Assembly: GCA_017436705.1 (NCBI GenBank)
Contig: JAFSCP010000049.1
Coordinates: 73,629-108,806, forward strand
Direction of reading: 5' to 3'
Length of the DNA stretch: 35,178 nucleotides
DNA from: Bacillota bacterium
GTDB lineage: Bacteria > Bacillota > Clostridia > Peptostreptococcales > Anaerovoracaceae
The position numbers were made by a program, and so were the translations under genes. Under the pieces are notes generated by a model. It searched no databases. It was not told the origin of the DNA and worked only from the letters and a program-made list of their open reading frames with translations. Within the stretch, counting starts at the first letter, position 1, and each line of letters starts with the position of its first letter. Of this stretch, positions 8,541 through 17,578 are shown one piece after another.

Positions 8541-9920
8541 TTATTTAACAACCATATTCTGCAGCCAGCTGCCTTTTTTAATCAGATAAGCGCCGATGGC
8601 CACCTTTACAAGATCCGAGAACTGGCAGATGAAGAACACTGCCACGATGCTCAGGCTTGTGAATCTGCTCAGGCAGAAAACAAGCGGAATAGTCAGCACC
8701 CACATGTACCCGCTGTCGAACACGAAAGTGATGCCCGTTTTGCCGCCGGAGCGGAGTGTGAAATACGTCGCGTTTACAAAACCGAAAATCGGTGCTGCCA
8801 TGCCTGCAATTCTTATGAACCATGTTGCCAGTTCCTTGACCATAGGGTCTGTATTGTAAATCTGCGGGAACACAGGTGCAATAAGGAACATTACCAGCCC
8901 CGTTGCCATACAGCACATAACGGAGAAAGCCAGCATCTTCTTGTCTTCGTCCTTGGCCCTCTTCAGGTCTCCCGCACCGAGAATCTGGCCGATTATGATG
9001 CCGGTCGCATTACCCATTGCAATACCCACAACATTGAAAACATTACCCAGCGTATTGGAAATATTGATTGCCGCAACAACTTCCAGACCACGGACTGAAT
9101 AGCACTGAGTCATCATAGTCATACCCACAGACCAGAGAACTTCGTTGACAAGAAGCGGCGCTCCCACGCGTAATATCTGGCGGACCAGAGGCATAGGGAC
9201 ATGGAAATTCCTGTACATCCCCACTGCAAAAGGATGTTCCTTGGTATGCTTATGTGTCCACGTCATAACGATGCCCATTTCGACAAATCTCGACATAGAC
9301 GTTGCAATGGCCGCACCCGCAACTCCCAGTTCCGGCGCCCCGAAGTGTCCGAAAATCAGCACGTAATTAAAAAACAGATTCACAAATACCGCTATAATTC
9401 CGCTGACCATAGGTACAATAGTCTGACCGGTTTCTCTGAGCGTCCCCGAATATGCCTGAGTCAACGCAAAGGGCACAAGTCCTATGAGCATGAATTTCAG
9501 GTACTCTTTGCCATAAGCAAGGGTCGCTGCCAAATCTCCTTGGCCTTCCCCTTCATGAAGGAAAGCACTTATCAGCGGTTCATTGAACATCACCAGAATC
9601 ACTGCGCATATAGCGGTCAGCACTCCTGCACTTATAATCTTGAATCTTAAGGCATTGCGCACGCCCTCGTGATTTCCGCTGCCGTAAAACTGAGCACCAA
9701 GAATCCCTGCCCCGGCCACAGCCCCGAAAATACAAAGGTTAAACACAAATATGAGCTGATTCACAATGGCAACACCGCTCATTGGTTCCGTACCAATCTG
9801 TCCAACCATTATGTTGTCCAGCATGTTTACAAAATTGGTAATACCGTTCTGAATCATGATCGGCACTGCCACCATCAGCACTTTTTTATAAAATTGTCTG
9901 TCTCCTATAAGACTGTTCAT
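8541..9920 (-). CDS. MATE family multidrug/cation efflux transporter
   Basis: This 459-residue protein has 12 predicted membrane segments in two homologous halves, the normal size for MATE (NorM/DinF-type) exporters. The N-terminal half begins VLMVAVPIMIQNGITNFVNM and carries NIMVGQIGTEPMSGVAI, typical of the first MatE domain. The second half repeats the pattern (GAPLLVNEVLWSVGMTMM). These proteins expel cationic drugs or metabolites using Na+ or H+. The ribosome binding site (AGAGGA) overlaps the end of the upstream secreted-protein gene, whose stop lies nine bases before this ATG, so translation may be coupled. The gene is convergent with tetR. The substrate cannot be read from the sequence. 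Confidence 0.92.
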   Translation of the reverse strand: MNSLIGDRQFYKKVLMVAVPIMIQNGITNFVNMLDNIMVGQIGTEPMSGVAIVNQLIFVFNLCIFGAVAGAGILGAQFYGSGNHEGVRNALRFKIISAGVLTAICAVILVMFNEPLISAFLHEGEGQGDLAATLAYGKEYLKFMLIGLVPFALTQAYSGTLRETGQTIVPMVSGIIAVFVNLFFNYVLIFGHFGAPELGVAGAAIATSMSRFVEMGIVMTWTHKHTKEHPFAVGMYRNFHVPMPLVRQILRVGAPLLVNEVLWSVGMTMMTQCYSVRGLEVVAAINISNTLGNVFNVVGIAMGNATGIIIGQILGAGDLKRAKDEDKKMLAFSVMCCMATGLVMFLIAPVFPQIYNTDPMVKELATWFIRIAGMAAPIFGFVNATYFTLRSGGKTGITFVFDSGYMWVLTIPLVFCLSRFTSLSIVAVFFICQFSDLVKVAIGAYLIKKGSWLQNMVVK

Positions 9921-9929
9921 TTTCTATCA

Positions 9930-11618
9930 TTATCCTCTGAAAGTTCTTATTCCATAATTTGACCACTTGGTGTAGTATTTCTTTCCGTCAATCACTCGCA
10001 CGCCACGGACTTTGTAGTAGTATTTAGTGCCTTTTTTGAGATTGCGTGCACTGCAGTATGACTTCGTATTGCCTGTCTTTGTTGTGTAAAAAGGCTTTCC
10101 TGAAGTAGTTTTGCTTTTCTTGTTCGAGCGATAAATTTCGTAATAGTCCATTTTGTATCCTTTGGACTTGGTCCATATTACGCGGATTTGTCTGTCACCG
10201 ACCAACACAGTTTTTACTTTTAAAGTAGTATTCTGAACACCTTTTATAAGTGTTTCGTTGGAAACCGGCATCTTTTCTCTGACTGTTACTTTAATATCGT
10301 CCCAATCTCTTAAATCAATCTGTGCATCAGCACTTACAGGGATTGTGTTTACCAGAACTTCACTTATCACATATCCCGGTTCTGCACGGAAAGTAACAGT
10401 ATCCCGGTCAATGTACACAACTTTGCACTTGCTGTAGTCAATGTCAATTGTAACAATTCCCGTAAAAACGTCTTTGGTCATTATGTGGGCATCACACAAA
10501 CTGCAAACTCGTATTTTCTTTCCATAATGTGTAGAATTTTTATCAGTTATAACAGTTTCTTTTGCCGGGTCAAAAGAGTGAACCATACGTTTAAGTTCTT
10601 CTCCGCAGTAAACACATGTAACATAGTGATGTGTATCATCATAGACATTTCCCAGCTTGTATGAATGTTCATGGATGCCTGTCTCAATCTTATTACCTAA
10701 AAGGCGACCATTGTAGTCCTTACCTATGGCCGTTCCATTTCCAGTGCTCCCAGTATACTCAACATTTTTTTCTGCATAACCTATAATATGTCCAATTCCG
10801 TCTGTTCCTTTTACATAGCTGCCGCTTACACAATTAATTACGTTTGCATCTTTGCAATACCCCGCAATTCCTCCTGAATTACTATTTTCAAAAAATGTAT
10901 CAGTACTTTTAACGCCCTGTACTATGACGCATGAACTTTTACATGATCTTATTTCTGAATTTTGTCCAATGTAATCATCATCATTCATGATTGCACCCAC
11001 TATACCTCCGGATGTACCACGAGACAAAATAATTCCTCTTGAACTGCAATTCTTTATAATTGTACCATTTTTCGCGGTACCACATATCCCTGCACACCGT
11101 GCACCTTTAAAAAGAAAGTTCTCAACTTCAACATTTTGTATCATTGCACCTGAACATCTTCCAAAGAGTGCAAGCCCCGCGCTGGATTCATTGCCATTAT
11201 ATAATCCTGAAATACTATGATTATTTCCTTCGAATATACCGCAAAACAGTGGCTCAGACATTATATAATTATAACTGCCGATAGGCTCCCATATGGGCAC
11301 AGAGCCATCCTCCGGTATCTCCATGCCATTAAGTATCGGTAGCTTGTCATTGTATGTTTCCTTGAAATCCAGTTTGCCGCTTATCACCACAATGTCTGAA
11401 AGAAGTTCTACTGCCGCACCTTTAAAGGTGTATCCTTTTTCATTTACCAGTGCAGCAAAATTAAACAACTCTTCTGCATTTGATATAGTATAAACTCTTC
11501 CCGGTTCAATTTCAATTTCCGTTGTTGATAAGGGCACTTTTACCGTATCTGCAAATGCACTTGTCGCTGTCAGCATTAAAACTAATGCAACACAAAGCGA
11601 TAATAACCACCTTTTCAT
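9930..11618 (-). CDS. Secreted cell-surface protein with GLUG-like repeats and a C-terminal fibronectin-III-like domain (paralogue 1)
   Basis: This 562-residue protein starts with a signal peptide (a hydrophobic core, then TSAFA before Asp). An ISNAEELFNFAALVN segment follows, then Gly/Asn/Cys-rich repeats of about 25-35 residues (for example GIFEGNNHSISGLYN and NSGGIAGYCKDANVINC), which resemble beta-helix or GLUG-type surface repeats. The middle part has two CxxC pairs (CVYCG and CSLCD), absent from the neighbouring paralogue. The last 100 residues are a fibronectin-III-like domain (VIWTKSKGYKMDYYEIYRS, then KKGTKYYYKVRGVRV). No sortase motif or SLH domain is seen, so it is probably released or held non-covalently. 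I start at the ATG at 11618, eight bases after AGGAAGG; a GTG at 11627 is too close to that site. The exact function is unknown. Confidence 0.8.
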   Translation of the reverse strand: MKRWLLSLCVALVLMLTATSAFADTVKVPLSTTEIEIEPGRVYTISNAEELFNFAALVNEKGYTFKGAAVELLSDIVVISGKLDFKETYNDKLPILNGMEIPEDGSVPIWEPIGSYNYIMSEPLFCGIFEGNNHSISGLYNGNESSAGLALFGRCSGAMIQNVEVENFLFKGARCAGICGTAKNGTIIKNCSSRGIILSRGTSGGIVGAIMNDDDYIGQNSEIRSCKSSCVIVQGVKSTDTFFENSNSGGIAGYCKDANVINCVSGSYVKGTDGIGHIIGYAEKNVEYTGSTGNGTAIGKDYNGRLLGNKIETGIHEHSYKLGNVYDDTHHYVTCVYCGEELKRMVHSFDPAKETVITDKNSTHYGKKIRVCSLCDAHIMTKDVFTGIVTIDIDYSKCKVVYIDRDTVTFRAEPGYVISEVLVNTIPVSADAQIDLRDWDDIKVTVREKMPVSNETLIKGVQNTTLKVKTVLVGDRQIRVIWTKSKGYKMDYYEIYRSNKKSKTTSGKPFYTTKTGNTKSYCSARNLKKGTKYYYKVRGVRVIDGKKYYTKWSNYGIRTFRG

Positions 11619-11648
11619 TCCAAACACCTTCCTTTATCAATATTCTGT

Positions 11649-13370
11649 CTATGCTGTACGGACACCGTAATTTGACCACTGAGTGTAATATTTCACGCCA
11701 CCCATTACACGCACACCTCGTACTTTATAATAGTATTTCGTACCTTTTTTCAGTCCCTTTGAACTCGTCCATGAGGTTGAAGTGCTCTTTTTTGTCATAT
11801 AAACAGGCTTACCTGCTATAACATCACTCTTCTTGGTTGACCGGAATATTTCATAGTAATCCACTTTATAGCCTTTGGATTTAGTCCATTTTACACGGAT
11901 TTTGCCACCTGATAATCGTTTAGTCGTCAATTTAACAGTAGTATTTTCCACACCCTTAATAAGCTTTCCGTAGAGTTTCTCACTGTTATGGCGAAGTTCA
12001 GTTTCCTCCCAGGTCAAGCCTTCCTTTGCGAAATAAATCTCTATATCATCGTTTTCCTGTATGCGCCACTGCGTAATTGAGCCCTGTGAAACACCATTTA
12101 CGACAATGTCCTGAATATAAGCGCCTTCATGCGGACGGAACATCAGGACATTATCAGTCTCGTATTCAACATCCCCATACTGGCTGTTATAAATATGTGA
12201 TTCAAAAGGCTTATCTTCCTCTACGCAGCATATTTTCAGCAAGTTACCTGAACCAACCCAATAAAGATTCTCTCCGAATTTTACTGCTGGTGAATCATTC
12301 TCATTTACATAATAAATCTTATACCCTTCTTTTGGTACAATATTCAAAGCAACTCTTGCTGTTTTCTCTACGAGAATATATCCCTCTTCTGCACGACATT
12401 CTACGCCACGCTTTAAGGTTTCTTCAGCATTGAACATCACAATACAGCCATCTATAATGTTCCCTTGTCTGTCTGTATTCATATAAATGCTATCATCACA
12501 CCTTGTACTTCCATAGTCAGCAAGATCAGTTCCGACAAGTTTGTAAGTCCCTGTACTTCCTCCTATCGTTCCGAAGTCAGCGCAATCCTTTACAACAGTA
12601 CTAATTGAGATGGTGCCACAAATAGCAGCATTATGTGCGCCATACACAATACCAGTATTAATACATGAATTAATAGTTGCAGCTCTTACGCCTCCACTAT
12701 AGCTGTCATCCCACGCCTCAGCCTTTCCTGCAATACCACCAACTGAATTCACATGCTTACTCGAATGTTTTCCAACTACACTCAAAGATGTCCTGCAATT
12801 CTCAATTGAACCACCTTGCATTAAGCCGCACACACTGCCTGCGGTTGGCCCATAAATAAATCCGTTTTCTAATACAACATTCCTGACATCCGCACCCTTT
12901 GTAATACCAAAAAAACCACTTTCAGCATAGCTTCCTGAACAATAAAACCCGGATATGACATGTCCGTTTCCGTCAAACGTTCCTTGAAATGGAGTTCTGC
13001 TGTTACCAACAGGAATCCAGCTCTCTATTTGCGCTTCCGTTTCAGCAGGAATGTATTCGAAACTATACTTTGTTCCTTCTGATACAGTAGTGAACACTCC
13101 TTTATTTATCATTACATCCGCAATCAAATTGACAGTTGCGCCTTCAAAAGTCTGTCCACTGTCATTGACAATTGATGCAAAATTATACAATTCCTCTGCA
13201 TTGGAAACAGTGTAAGTCTTGCCTCTTTCAATTGCAATATGCGCAGTATCCAATGGAATTCCTGCACTTGCTGAAGTATCCGCTTCGGCTGCCAGCCCAA
13301 CATCGACGCTTGGAATCATCAGTGTTAAAACTAATACTGTTATCAGAATTTTTCTTAAATGCCCCTTCAT
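11649..13370 (-). CDS. Secreted cell-surface protein with GLUG-like repeats and a C-terminal fibronectin-III-like domain (paralogue 2)
   Basis: This 573-residue protein shares the layout of the gene just downstream. It has a signal peptide, a YTVSNAEELYNFASIVN segment, Gly-rich repeats (GTFDGNGHVISGFY, SVGGIAGKAEAW) and the same C-terminal domain (RVKWTKSKGYKVDYYEIFRS, KKGTKYYYKVRGVRVMGG). The two genes are 30 bases apart and are clearly tandem duplicates that have diverged most in the middle third. The CxxC pairs of paralogue 1 are replaced here by beta-rich segments without Cys pairs. The ATG at 13370 follows an AAGGAGG seven bases upstream. Both genes appear more AT-rich than serS or copA. 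The role is probably adhesion or display at the surface, inferred from architecture only. Confidence 0.8.
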   Translation of the reverse strand: MKGHLRKILITVLVLTLMIPSVDVGLAAEADTSASAGIPLDTAHIAIERGKTYTVSNAEELYNFASIVNDSGQTFEGATVNLIADVMINKGVFTTVSEGTKYSFEYIPAETEAQIESWIPVGNSRTPFQGTFDGNGHVISGFYCSGSYAESGFFGITKGADVRNVVLENGFIYGPTAGSVCGLMQGGSIENCRTSLSVVGKHSSKHVNSVGGIAGKAEAWDDSYSGGVRAATINSCINTGIVYGAHNAAICGTISISTVVKDCADFGTIGGSTGTYKLVGTDLADYGSTRCDDSIYMNTDRQGNIIDGCIVMFNAEETLKRGVECRAEEGYILVEKTARVALNIVPKEGYKIYYVNENDSPAVKFGENLYWVGSGNLLKICCVEEDKPFESHIYNSQYGDVEYETDNVLMFRPHEGAYIQDIVVNGVSQGSITQWRIQENDDIEIYFAKEGLTWEETELRHNSEKLYGKLIKGVENTTVKLTTKRLSGGKIRVKWTKSKGYKVDYYEIFRSTKKSDVIAGKPVYMTKKSTSTSWTSSKGLKKGTKYYYKVRGVRVMGGVKYYTQWSNYGVRTA

Positions 13371-13462
13371 GCCATTGCCTCCTTGTCAGTTTCTTCAAGC
13401 CTCCGGCCTTGATGTCCCTCGTTTTACCTTATATAACAAACTCACTTTTCTGGCACGAAAAG

Positions 13463-14182
13463 TTACATCGGTCTGTCCCCATAGGCCGCATTCTTCACCA
13501 GTCTGTAAACTACCACATACATTACTGCCACGAAAGCCAGGAATATCATGTTCGCAAGCCCTGTGCCGATGAAGCAGCAGGAATCATAGAATCCGTGAAG
13601 AGCAACCGCCGACAGGTAGCCAAGAATCAGGTTTTCCTTTGACTTCCCATAATTGCCCATCAACTCATATTTCTTCGCACGTGCATAGAAAATGCCCATG
13701 AACACAGCAAAACCCATGTGTCCCGGAATTGCCAGAAAAGCTCTTGGCAGCGCCACGGACAGCCCATAGCTGAACACGTAACGGATGTTTTCATAAGCCG
13801 CAAATCCCAGCGACACGAAAACCGCATACACCACGCCGTCAAATAAGTAATTAAAGTTAGGATTGCGCCATGTGCGGCGTTTCAGGAAAAATAGCTTGGT
13901 ACCTTCTTCAACTGCTGCCACCACAACGAAGGCCAGAATTATGTAATAAGCCATACTGTCCTGGCTCACCACCACATCCAGCACAGTGTTGCCGATGGTT
14001 TCCAGTATAATCGAGCAAAGCGCTGCCAGCACTCCGCCCACAAGCAGAGCAATCAGCAGGCCGCCTGGTTCTTTTTCAATATGGTCGTGTCTGTAAATAA
14101 ATCTGAGCAGCAGCACTGCCGGCACTATGGCCGCCAGAATATATACCGCCAACACGCCTAAAGCAGGTGTGAAAAAATACAT
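13463..14182 (-). CDS. PrsW family glutamic-type intramembrane protease
   Basis: This 239-residue protein has about seven or eight membrane segments. The PrsW/CPBP-type active-site motifs are present in order: EEGTK (Glu92-Glu93), FAAYEN (Glu131), GHMGF (His155) and HGFYD (His196). In B. subtilis PrsW starts the cleavage of an anti-sigma factor at the membrane; the substrate here is unknown. I start at the ATG at 14182, seven bases after AAAGGAG; an upstream in-frame codon at 14212 lacks a ribosome binding site. It sits between serS and the two secreted-protein genes. No anti-sigma gene is adjacent, although an ECF sigma operon lies about 18 kb away. Confidence 0.85.
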   Translation of the reverse strand: MYFFTPALGVLAVYILAAIVPAVLLLRFIYRHDHIEKEPGGLLIALLVGGVLAALCSIILETIGNTVLDVVVSQDSMAYYIILAFVVVAAVEEGTKLFFLKRRTWRNPNFNYLFDGVVYAVFVSLGFAAYENIRYVFSYGLSVALPRAFLAIPGHMGFAVFMGIFYARAKKYELMGNYGKSKENLILGYLSAVALHGFYDSCCFIGTGLANMIFLAFVAVMYVVVYRLVKNAAYGDRPM

Positions 14183-14204
14183 TTCGAGCTCCTTTCTGAA
14201 GCAA

Positions 14205-14232
14205 GAGCCCACGCGAAAAAACGCATGGGCTC
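14205..14232. repeat. Perfect-type hairpin between serS and prsW
   Basis: GAGCCCACGCG and CGCATGGGCTC (14205-14215 and 14222-14232) pair around an A6 loop with one mismatch. No U-tract follows on the minus strand, so it may be a weak terminator or an mRNA processing or stability element. Confidence 0.55.
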
Positions 14233-14249
14233 CATAAATCGTCTATTTA

Positions 14250-15527
14250 CTATTTAGTAATCTTTTCTACGCCGCCCATGTATTTTCTGAGTGGTTCAGG
14301 AATGATTACGCTGCCGTCTTCCTGCTGGAAGTTTTCAAGAATAGCAGCAACTGTTCTGCCTACTGCCAGACCGGAACCGTTGAGTGTGTGAACGAATTCA
14401 GCCTTGCCTGTTTCTTCGTTTCTGTAACGGATACCAGCTCTTCTTGCCTGGTAATCTTCGAAGTTGGAGCAGGAAGAAATTTCAACGTATCTGCCGTAGC
14501 TTGGCATCCATACTTCGATATCGTAAGTCTTAGCGGATGAGAAGCCAAGGTCACCAGTGGAAAGCTGAACTACTCTGTAAGGAATCTGGAGAACCTTAAG
14601 AACTTCTTCAGCGTCAGCAGTGAGCTTTTCAAGTTCATCGTAGGAGCCTTCAGGCTTTACGAACTTAACTAATTCAACCTTGTTGAACTGGTGCTGTCTG
14701 ATGAGACCTCTTGTGTCTCTGCCTGCAGAACCTGCTTCTGCTCTGAAGCAAGGAGTGTAAGCAGTATAGTAAAGAGGAAGTTCGGATTCAGACATGATTT
14801 CCTGTGCTCTTAAGTTAGTTACAGGAACTTCTGCAGTAGGAATCAGGAAGAAGTCCTTCTGTGGTACATAGAACATATCTTCTTCAAACTTAGGAAGCTG
14901 GCCAGTACCTGTCATTGCTGCTCTGTTTACCATGAATGGAGGCAGAATTTCGATGTAGTCCTGGTCGATTGTGTGCAGGTCAAGCATGAAGCTGATAACT
15001 GCTCTTTCAAGTCTTGCTCCGAGGCCTTTGTATACTGTGAATCTTGCGCCGGAAATCTTAGCTGCTCTTTCGAAGTCGAGGATATCGAGGTCAGTACCTA
15101 CATCCCAGTGAGCCTTAGGTTCAAAGTCGAACTTTGTAGGTTCCATGAACTTTCTGATTTCAACGTTGTCTGTGTCGTCTTCACCAATCTGAACTTCAGG
15201 GTTTGGAGTGTTAGGAACGTTGAGCAGTGCATCCTTAAGGTCTGCTTCGATCTGGGAAAGTTCTCCGTCCATTTCCTTGATCTTTGCGGAAAGTTCCTTC
15301 ATTTCAGCCATGATAGCAGTTGCATCTTCGCCTGCTTTTTTAAGCTTAGGAATTTCCTTGGAAACAGTGTTCTGACGGTTCTTCATTGTTTCAACTTCTG
15401 TCAGAAGCGCTCTTCTCTTTTCGTCAAGTTCTAAAACGTTTTCGATACCGAAGCTGCCTTTACATCTTCTTTCTACTGCAGCTTTGACATTTTCATAATC
15501 TTCTCTTATTCTCTTGATATCTAACAT
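14250..15527 (-). CDS. serS: Seryl-tRNA synthetase
   Basis: This 425-residue class II synthetase charges tRNA-Ser. It has the N-terminal coiled-coil arm that grips the tRNA (about residues 25-105) and the class II catalytic core. Motif 2 reads [15 protein letters not shown] and is followed by RQHQFNKVE; motif 3 lies in the C-terminal segment ([16 protein letters not shown]). The length is standard. The ATG at 15527 has AGAGGA upstream and lies 26 bases behind the glutamine synthetase stop, so cotranscription is possible. No T-box leader can fit in that gap. Confidence 0.97.
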   Translation of the reverse strand: MLDIKRIREDYENVKAAVERRCKGSFGIENVLELDEKRRALLTEVETMKNRQNTVSKEIPKLKKAGEDATAIMAEMKELSAKIKEMDGELSQIEADLKDALLNVPNTPNPEVQIGEDDTDNVEIRKFMEPTKFDFEPKAHWDVGTDLDILDFERAAKISGARFTVYKGLGARLERAVISFMLDLHTIDQDYIEILPPFMVNRAAMTGTGQLPKFEEDMFYVPQKDFFLIPTAEVPVTNLRAQEIMSESELPLYYTAYTPCFRAEAGSAGRDTRGLIRQHQFNKVELVKFVKPEGSYDELEKLTADAEEVLKVLQIPYRVVQLSTGDLGFSSAKTYDIEVWMPSYGRYVEISSCSNFEDYQARRAGIRYRNEETGKAEFVHTLNGSGLAVGRTVAAILENFQQEDGSVIIPEPLRKYMGGVEKITK

Positions 15528-15553
15528 GTCTGTCCTCTTTCTTTATATATTAG

Positions 15554-17470
15554 TTAAAATAAATTTCTCTTGTATGTAATGTACAGCCTGCGGAGCTGTG
15601 CCATCTTTTCCTGAAGCTGGATCTGCATCTGTGATGCAAGTTCGTATTCTTTGTTGTCCAGGGCCTCTCTTGCTCTTGTGAGCAATGATTTCTTTTCAAG
15701 TGAATCCTTGGCAATTTCAAATTTCAGGTTTGTGATGGTGTACCAGTTTGCCAGGTCGTAGTCAGTAGCATCGTCTCCGTGGCGCTTCACATAGCCTCTC
15801 ACATCATTCATGTAGTTAGGAAGGATGCGGTCGTGAAGTTCTGTCGCCCATGCTGTAAGCACGAATTCCCTGTATGATTCCATGGAAATCGGCTTGATTA
15901 CACCATTACCGGAAACTGATGTCACCTTTTCAGGGTATTTTACCCAGCCCTGCATGTTTTCCCATACAGTGGCAGGTGCCACGCCGAAGAGCTGATTACG
16001 TTCTTCTGCTGTGTACTCGTCGAATACGTCCTTTTCGGATCTGTATTCTCTGTCTTTTTCCAGATAGAAATCTTCTTCGCCGCACTTCTTGGACATGGAA
16101 GCTTCCAGTTCCTTAGGAGTCTTGCCTGCCTTCAGTGCCGCTTCGATACCGTCCAGCATTGCGTTATAACATGTTGCAATTACAAGGTAAGTATTGCTCT
16201 TAGGGTTCGGTGAACGGAGCTCGAATCTTGTGGCCATCGGGCTCTTTTTGTCACGGACCAGACCCACCAGAATTGTTCTGTTTCTGGATGGTTCTGCCGG
16301 AGACTTGCCCAGGGAAGTTACGATACAAACCGGCGCTTCGTAGCCAGGTTTCAGTCTGTTGAGTGAGTCGGTGCTGGAACTTACAAAAGGATTGATTGCT
16401 TCGTAGTTCTTGAGAATTCCCATGAGTGCACCGAAACCTACAGGATTCAGGAATTCCTCTTCAAAAACAGGAGGTGCAAACAGATTCACCATTTTACCGT
16501 TTTTAAGTTTCGCGGACACACCCAGATGGGTATGCTCACCGCTTCCTGCAACCCCTTCGATAGGCTTTGCCATGAAGGTGGTGTTAAGTCCGAACTGGTT
16601 GAATACGTCTCTTACCACGTACTTTACCAGCTTTTCATTATCGGCAGCCTGCATTGCGCTGGCAAATTTCCAGTCAATTTCCAGCTGCTCCATGATATGG
16701 TCGTGGGCACCTGTGCTTGTAAGCTTGGACTTGACGCCGCCTACTTCCTTGTGACCCATTTCCATTTCAATTCCGTAATAGTCTAAAATTTCGATTGTTT
16801 TTTCCAGTGCCGTTCTTACAGGACCGTAAGTTCTCTTCCAGTATTGTTCCTTGAGTTCCTGGGAAGTAGAAAGGTGCTCCCTGTCTGCCTTGTCATCAGG
16901 CGTTCTTACCCAAAATTCAAGCTCTGTCGCACTGGTAATTCTGATTTCCTCAATATCGTCCACACTTTCAGCACCGTCTATGTACTGGAATACATAAGGG
17001 TGCTCTCTGAGCAGTTCCATGAGCCTTTCCTTGAAAGCGCTTACGGAGTCTCTCAGAATCGCTCTGGCCCCTACTTCGTTGTTATCGTTGTGGATAAGGA
17101 AAGCAGGGATTCTCAGAGTACCAACCGGAAGACCGGTTCTGAGGTCAATGTTGTTAAAGTTGTAGTCCACATACCAGTTAACTGACATGTCAGGAATCAT
17201 ATCAACTTTACCGTTATTAAGCTCTGCAATTTTAGGTAAGTTTACACTGGAACCGTCTGTCTGGATACCATGAGTAAGCATGTCATCCATGTCGTCCACA
17301 AAAAGCTTCACCGGAATTCTTTCATCGGTATCATTGCCCGCAATATCAAGCCCCACAAAGGACACAAACTGTACTTCGGGATGATCCTTGAGAATTCTTA
17401 TCAGATCGGACTTTTCGTGCGCATCAGCCGGAATGTTGAATAACATCTTGTCTAAGTTAAACTCCAGCAT
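15554..17470 (-). CDS. Glutamine synthetase, long GlnA-like form (638 residues)
   Basis: This enzyme makes glutamine from glutamate, ammonia and ATP. The GSI core motifs are recognisable in order: the beta-grasp TDGSSV, the metal-site ATELEFWV, GHKEVGGVKSKL at the second metal-ligand position, GSGEHTHLGVS, NRLKPGYEAPV, SRNRTILVGL and ATRFELRSPNPKSNTYL. The protein is about 190 residues longer than ordinary GSI (about 440). Most of the extra length follows the catalytic core and ends in a charged, probably coiled-coil tail (residues 560-638). The adenylylation-site sequence of enterobacterial GlnA is not evident. It is not an obvious match to the roughly 700-residue GSIII. The ATG at 17470 has a perfect AAGGAGG. 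It has its own promoter-like sequence and leader hairpin, and serS follows. Confidence 0.9.
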   Translation of the reverse strand: MLEFNLDKMLFNIPADAHEKSDLIRILKDHPEVQFVSFVGLDIAGNDTDERIPVKLFVDDMDDMLTHGIQTDGSSVNLPKIAELNNGKVDMIPDMSVNWYVDYNFNNIDLRTGLPVGTLRIPAFLIHNDNNEVGARAILRDSVSAFKERLMELLREHPYVFQYIDGAESVDDIEEIRITSATELEFWVRTPDDKADREHLSTSQELKEQYWKRTYGPVRTALEKTIEILDYYGIEMEMGHKEVGGVKSKLTSTGAHDHIMEQLEIDWKFASAMQAADNEKLVKYVVRDVFNQFGLNTTFMAKPIEGVAGSGEHTHLGVSAKLKNGKMVNLFAPPVFEEEFLNPVGFGALMGILKNYEAINPFVSSSTDSLNRLKPGYEAPVCIVTSLGKSPAEPSRNRTILVGLVRDKKSPMATRFELRSPNPKSNTYLVIATCYNAMLDGIEAALKAGKTPKELEASMSKKCGEEDFYLEKDREYRSEKDVFDEYTAEERNQLFGVAPATVWENMQGWVKYPEKVTSVSGNGVIKPISMESYREFVLTAWATELHDRILPNYMNDVRGYVKRHGDDATDYDLANWYTITNLKFEIAKDSLEKKSLLTRAREALDNKEYELASQMQIQLQEKMAQLRRLYITYKRNLF

Positions 17471-17505
17471 TTTTACCTCCTTAATATACTTTTACACGGA
17501 TAACC

Positions 17506-17530
17506 GGGGCATCTTCAGCGAAAATGCCCC
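17506..17530 (-). promoter_or_regulatory. Leader hairpin of the glutamine synthetase gene
   Basis: GGGGCAT and ATGCCCC (17506-17512 and 17524-17530) form a 7-bp GC-rich stem with an 11-base loop. It would lie at the extreme 5' end of the glutamine synthetase mRNA if the TATAAT at 17545-17540 is used. No U-tract follows on either strand. A weak terminator for the upstream UPF0182 gene is the alternative. Confidence 0.5.
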
Positions 17531-17539
17531 TGTTCCGTC

Positions 17540-17545
17540 ATTATA
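17540..17545 (-). promoter_or_regulatory. Probable -10 box of the glutamine synthetase promoter
   Basis: A perfect TATAAT on the minus strand lies 70 bases upstream of the glutamine synthetase ATG in an AT-rich gap. No convincing -35 hexamer is seen at the expected spacing. Confidence 0.45.
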
Positions 17546-17578
17546 AATCATTAATTCTATAGTCTAGCACAATAACCT

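Noticed and set aside
13395..13425. AAGCCTCCGGCC segment reminiscent of the c-di-GMP-I (GEMM) riboswitch, upstream of the surface protein genes
   Set aside because: It is on the strand opposite to those genes, and the upstream GCAAACC and downstream GGGUUGCC parts of the motif are missing.
15528..15553. T-box leader for serS
   Set aside because: Only 26 bases separate serS from the preceding stop, so no T-box can fit.
16526..16786. Plus-strand frames inside the glutamine synthetase and rnfC genes
   Set aside because: They are antisense shadows of strongly supported genes without start signals.
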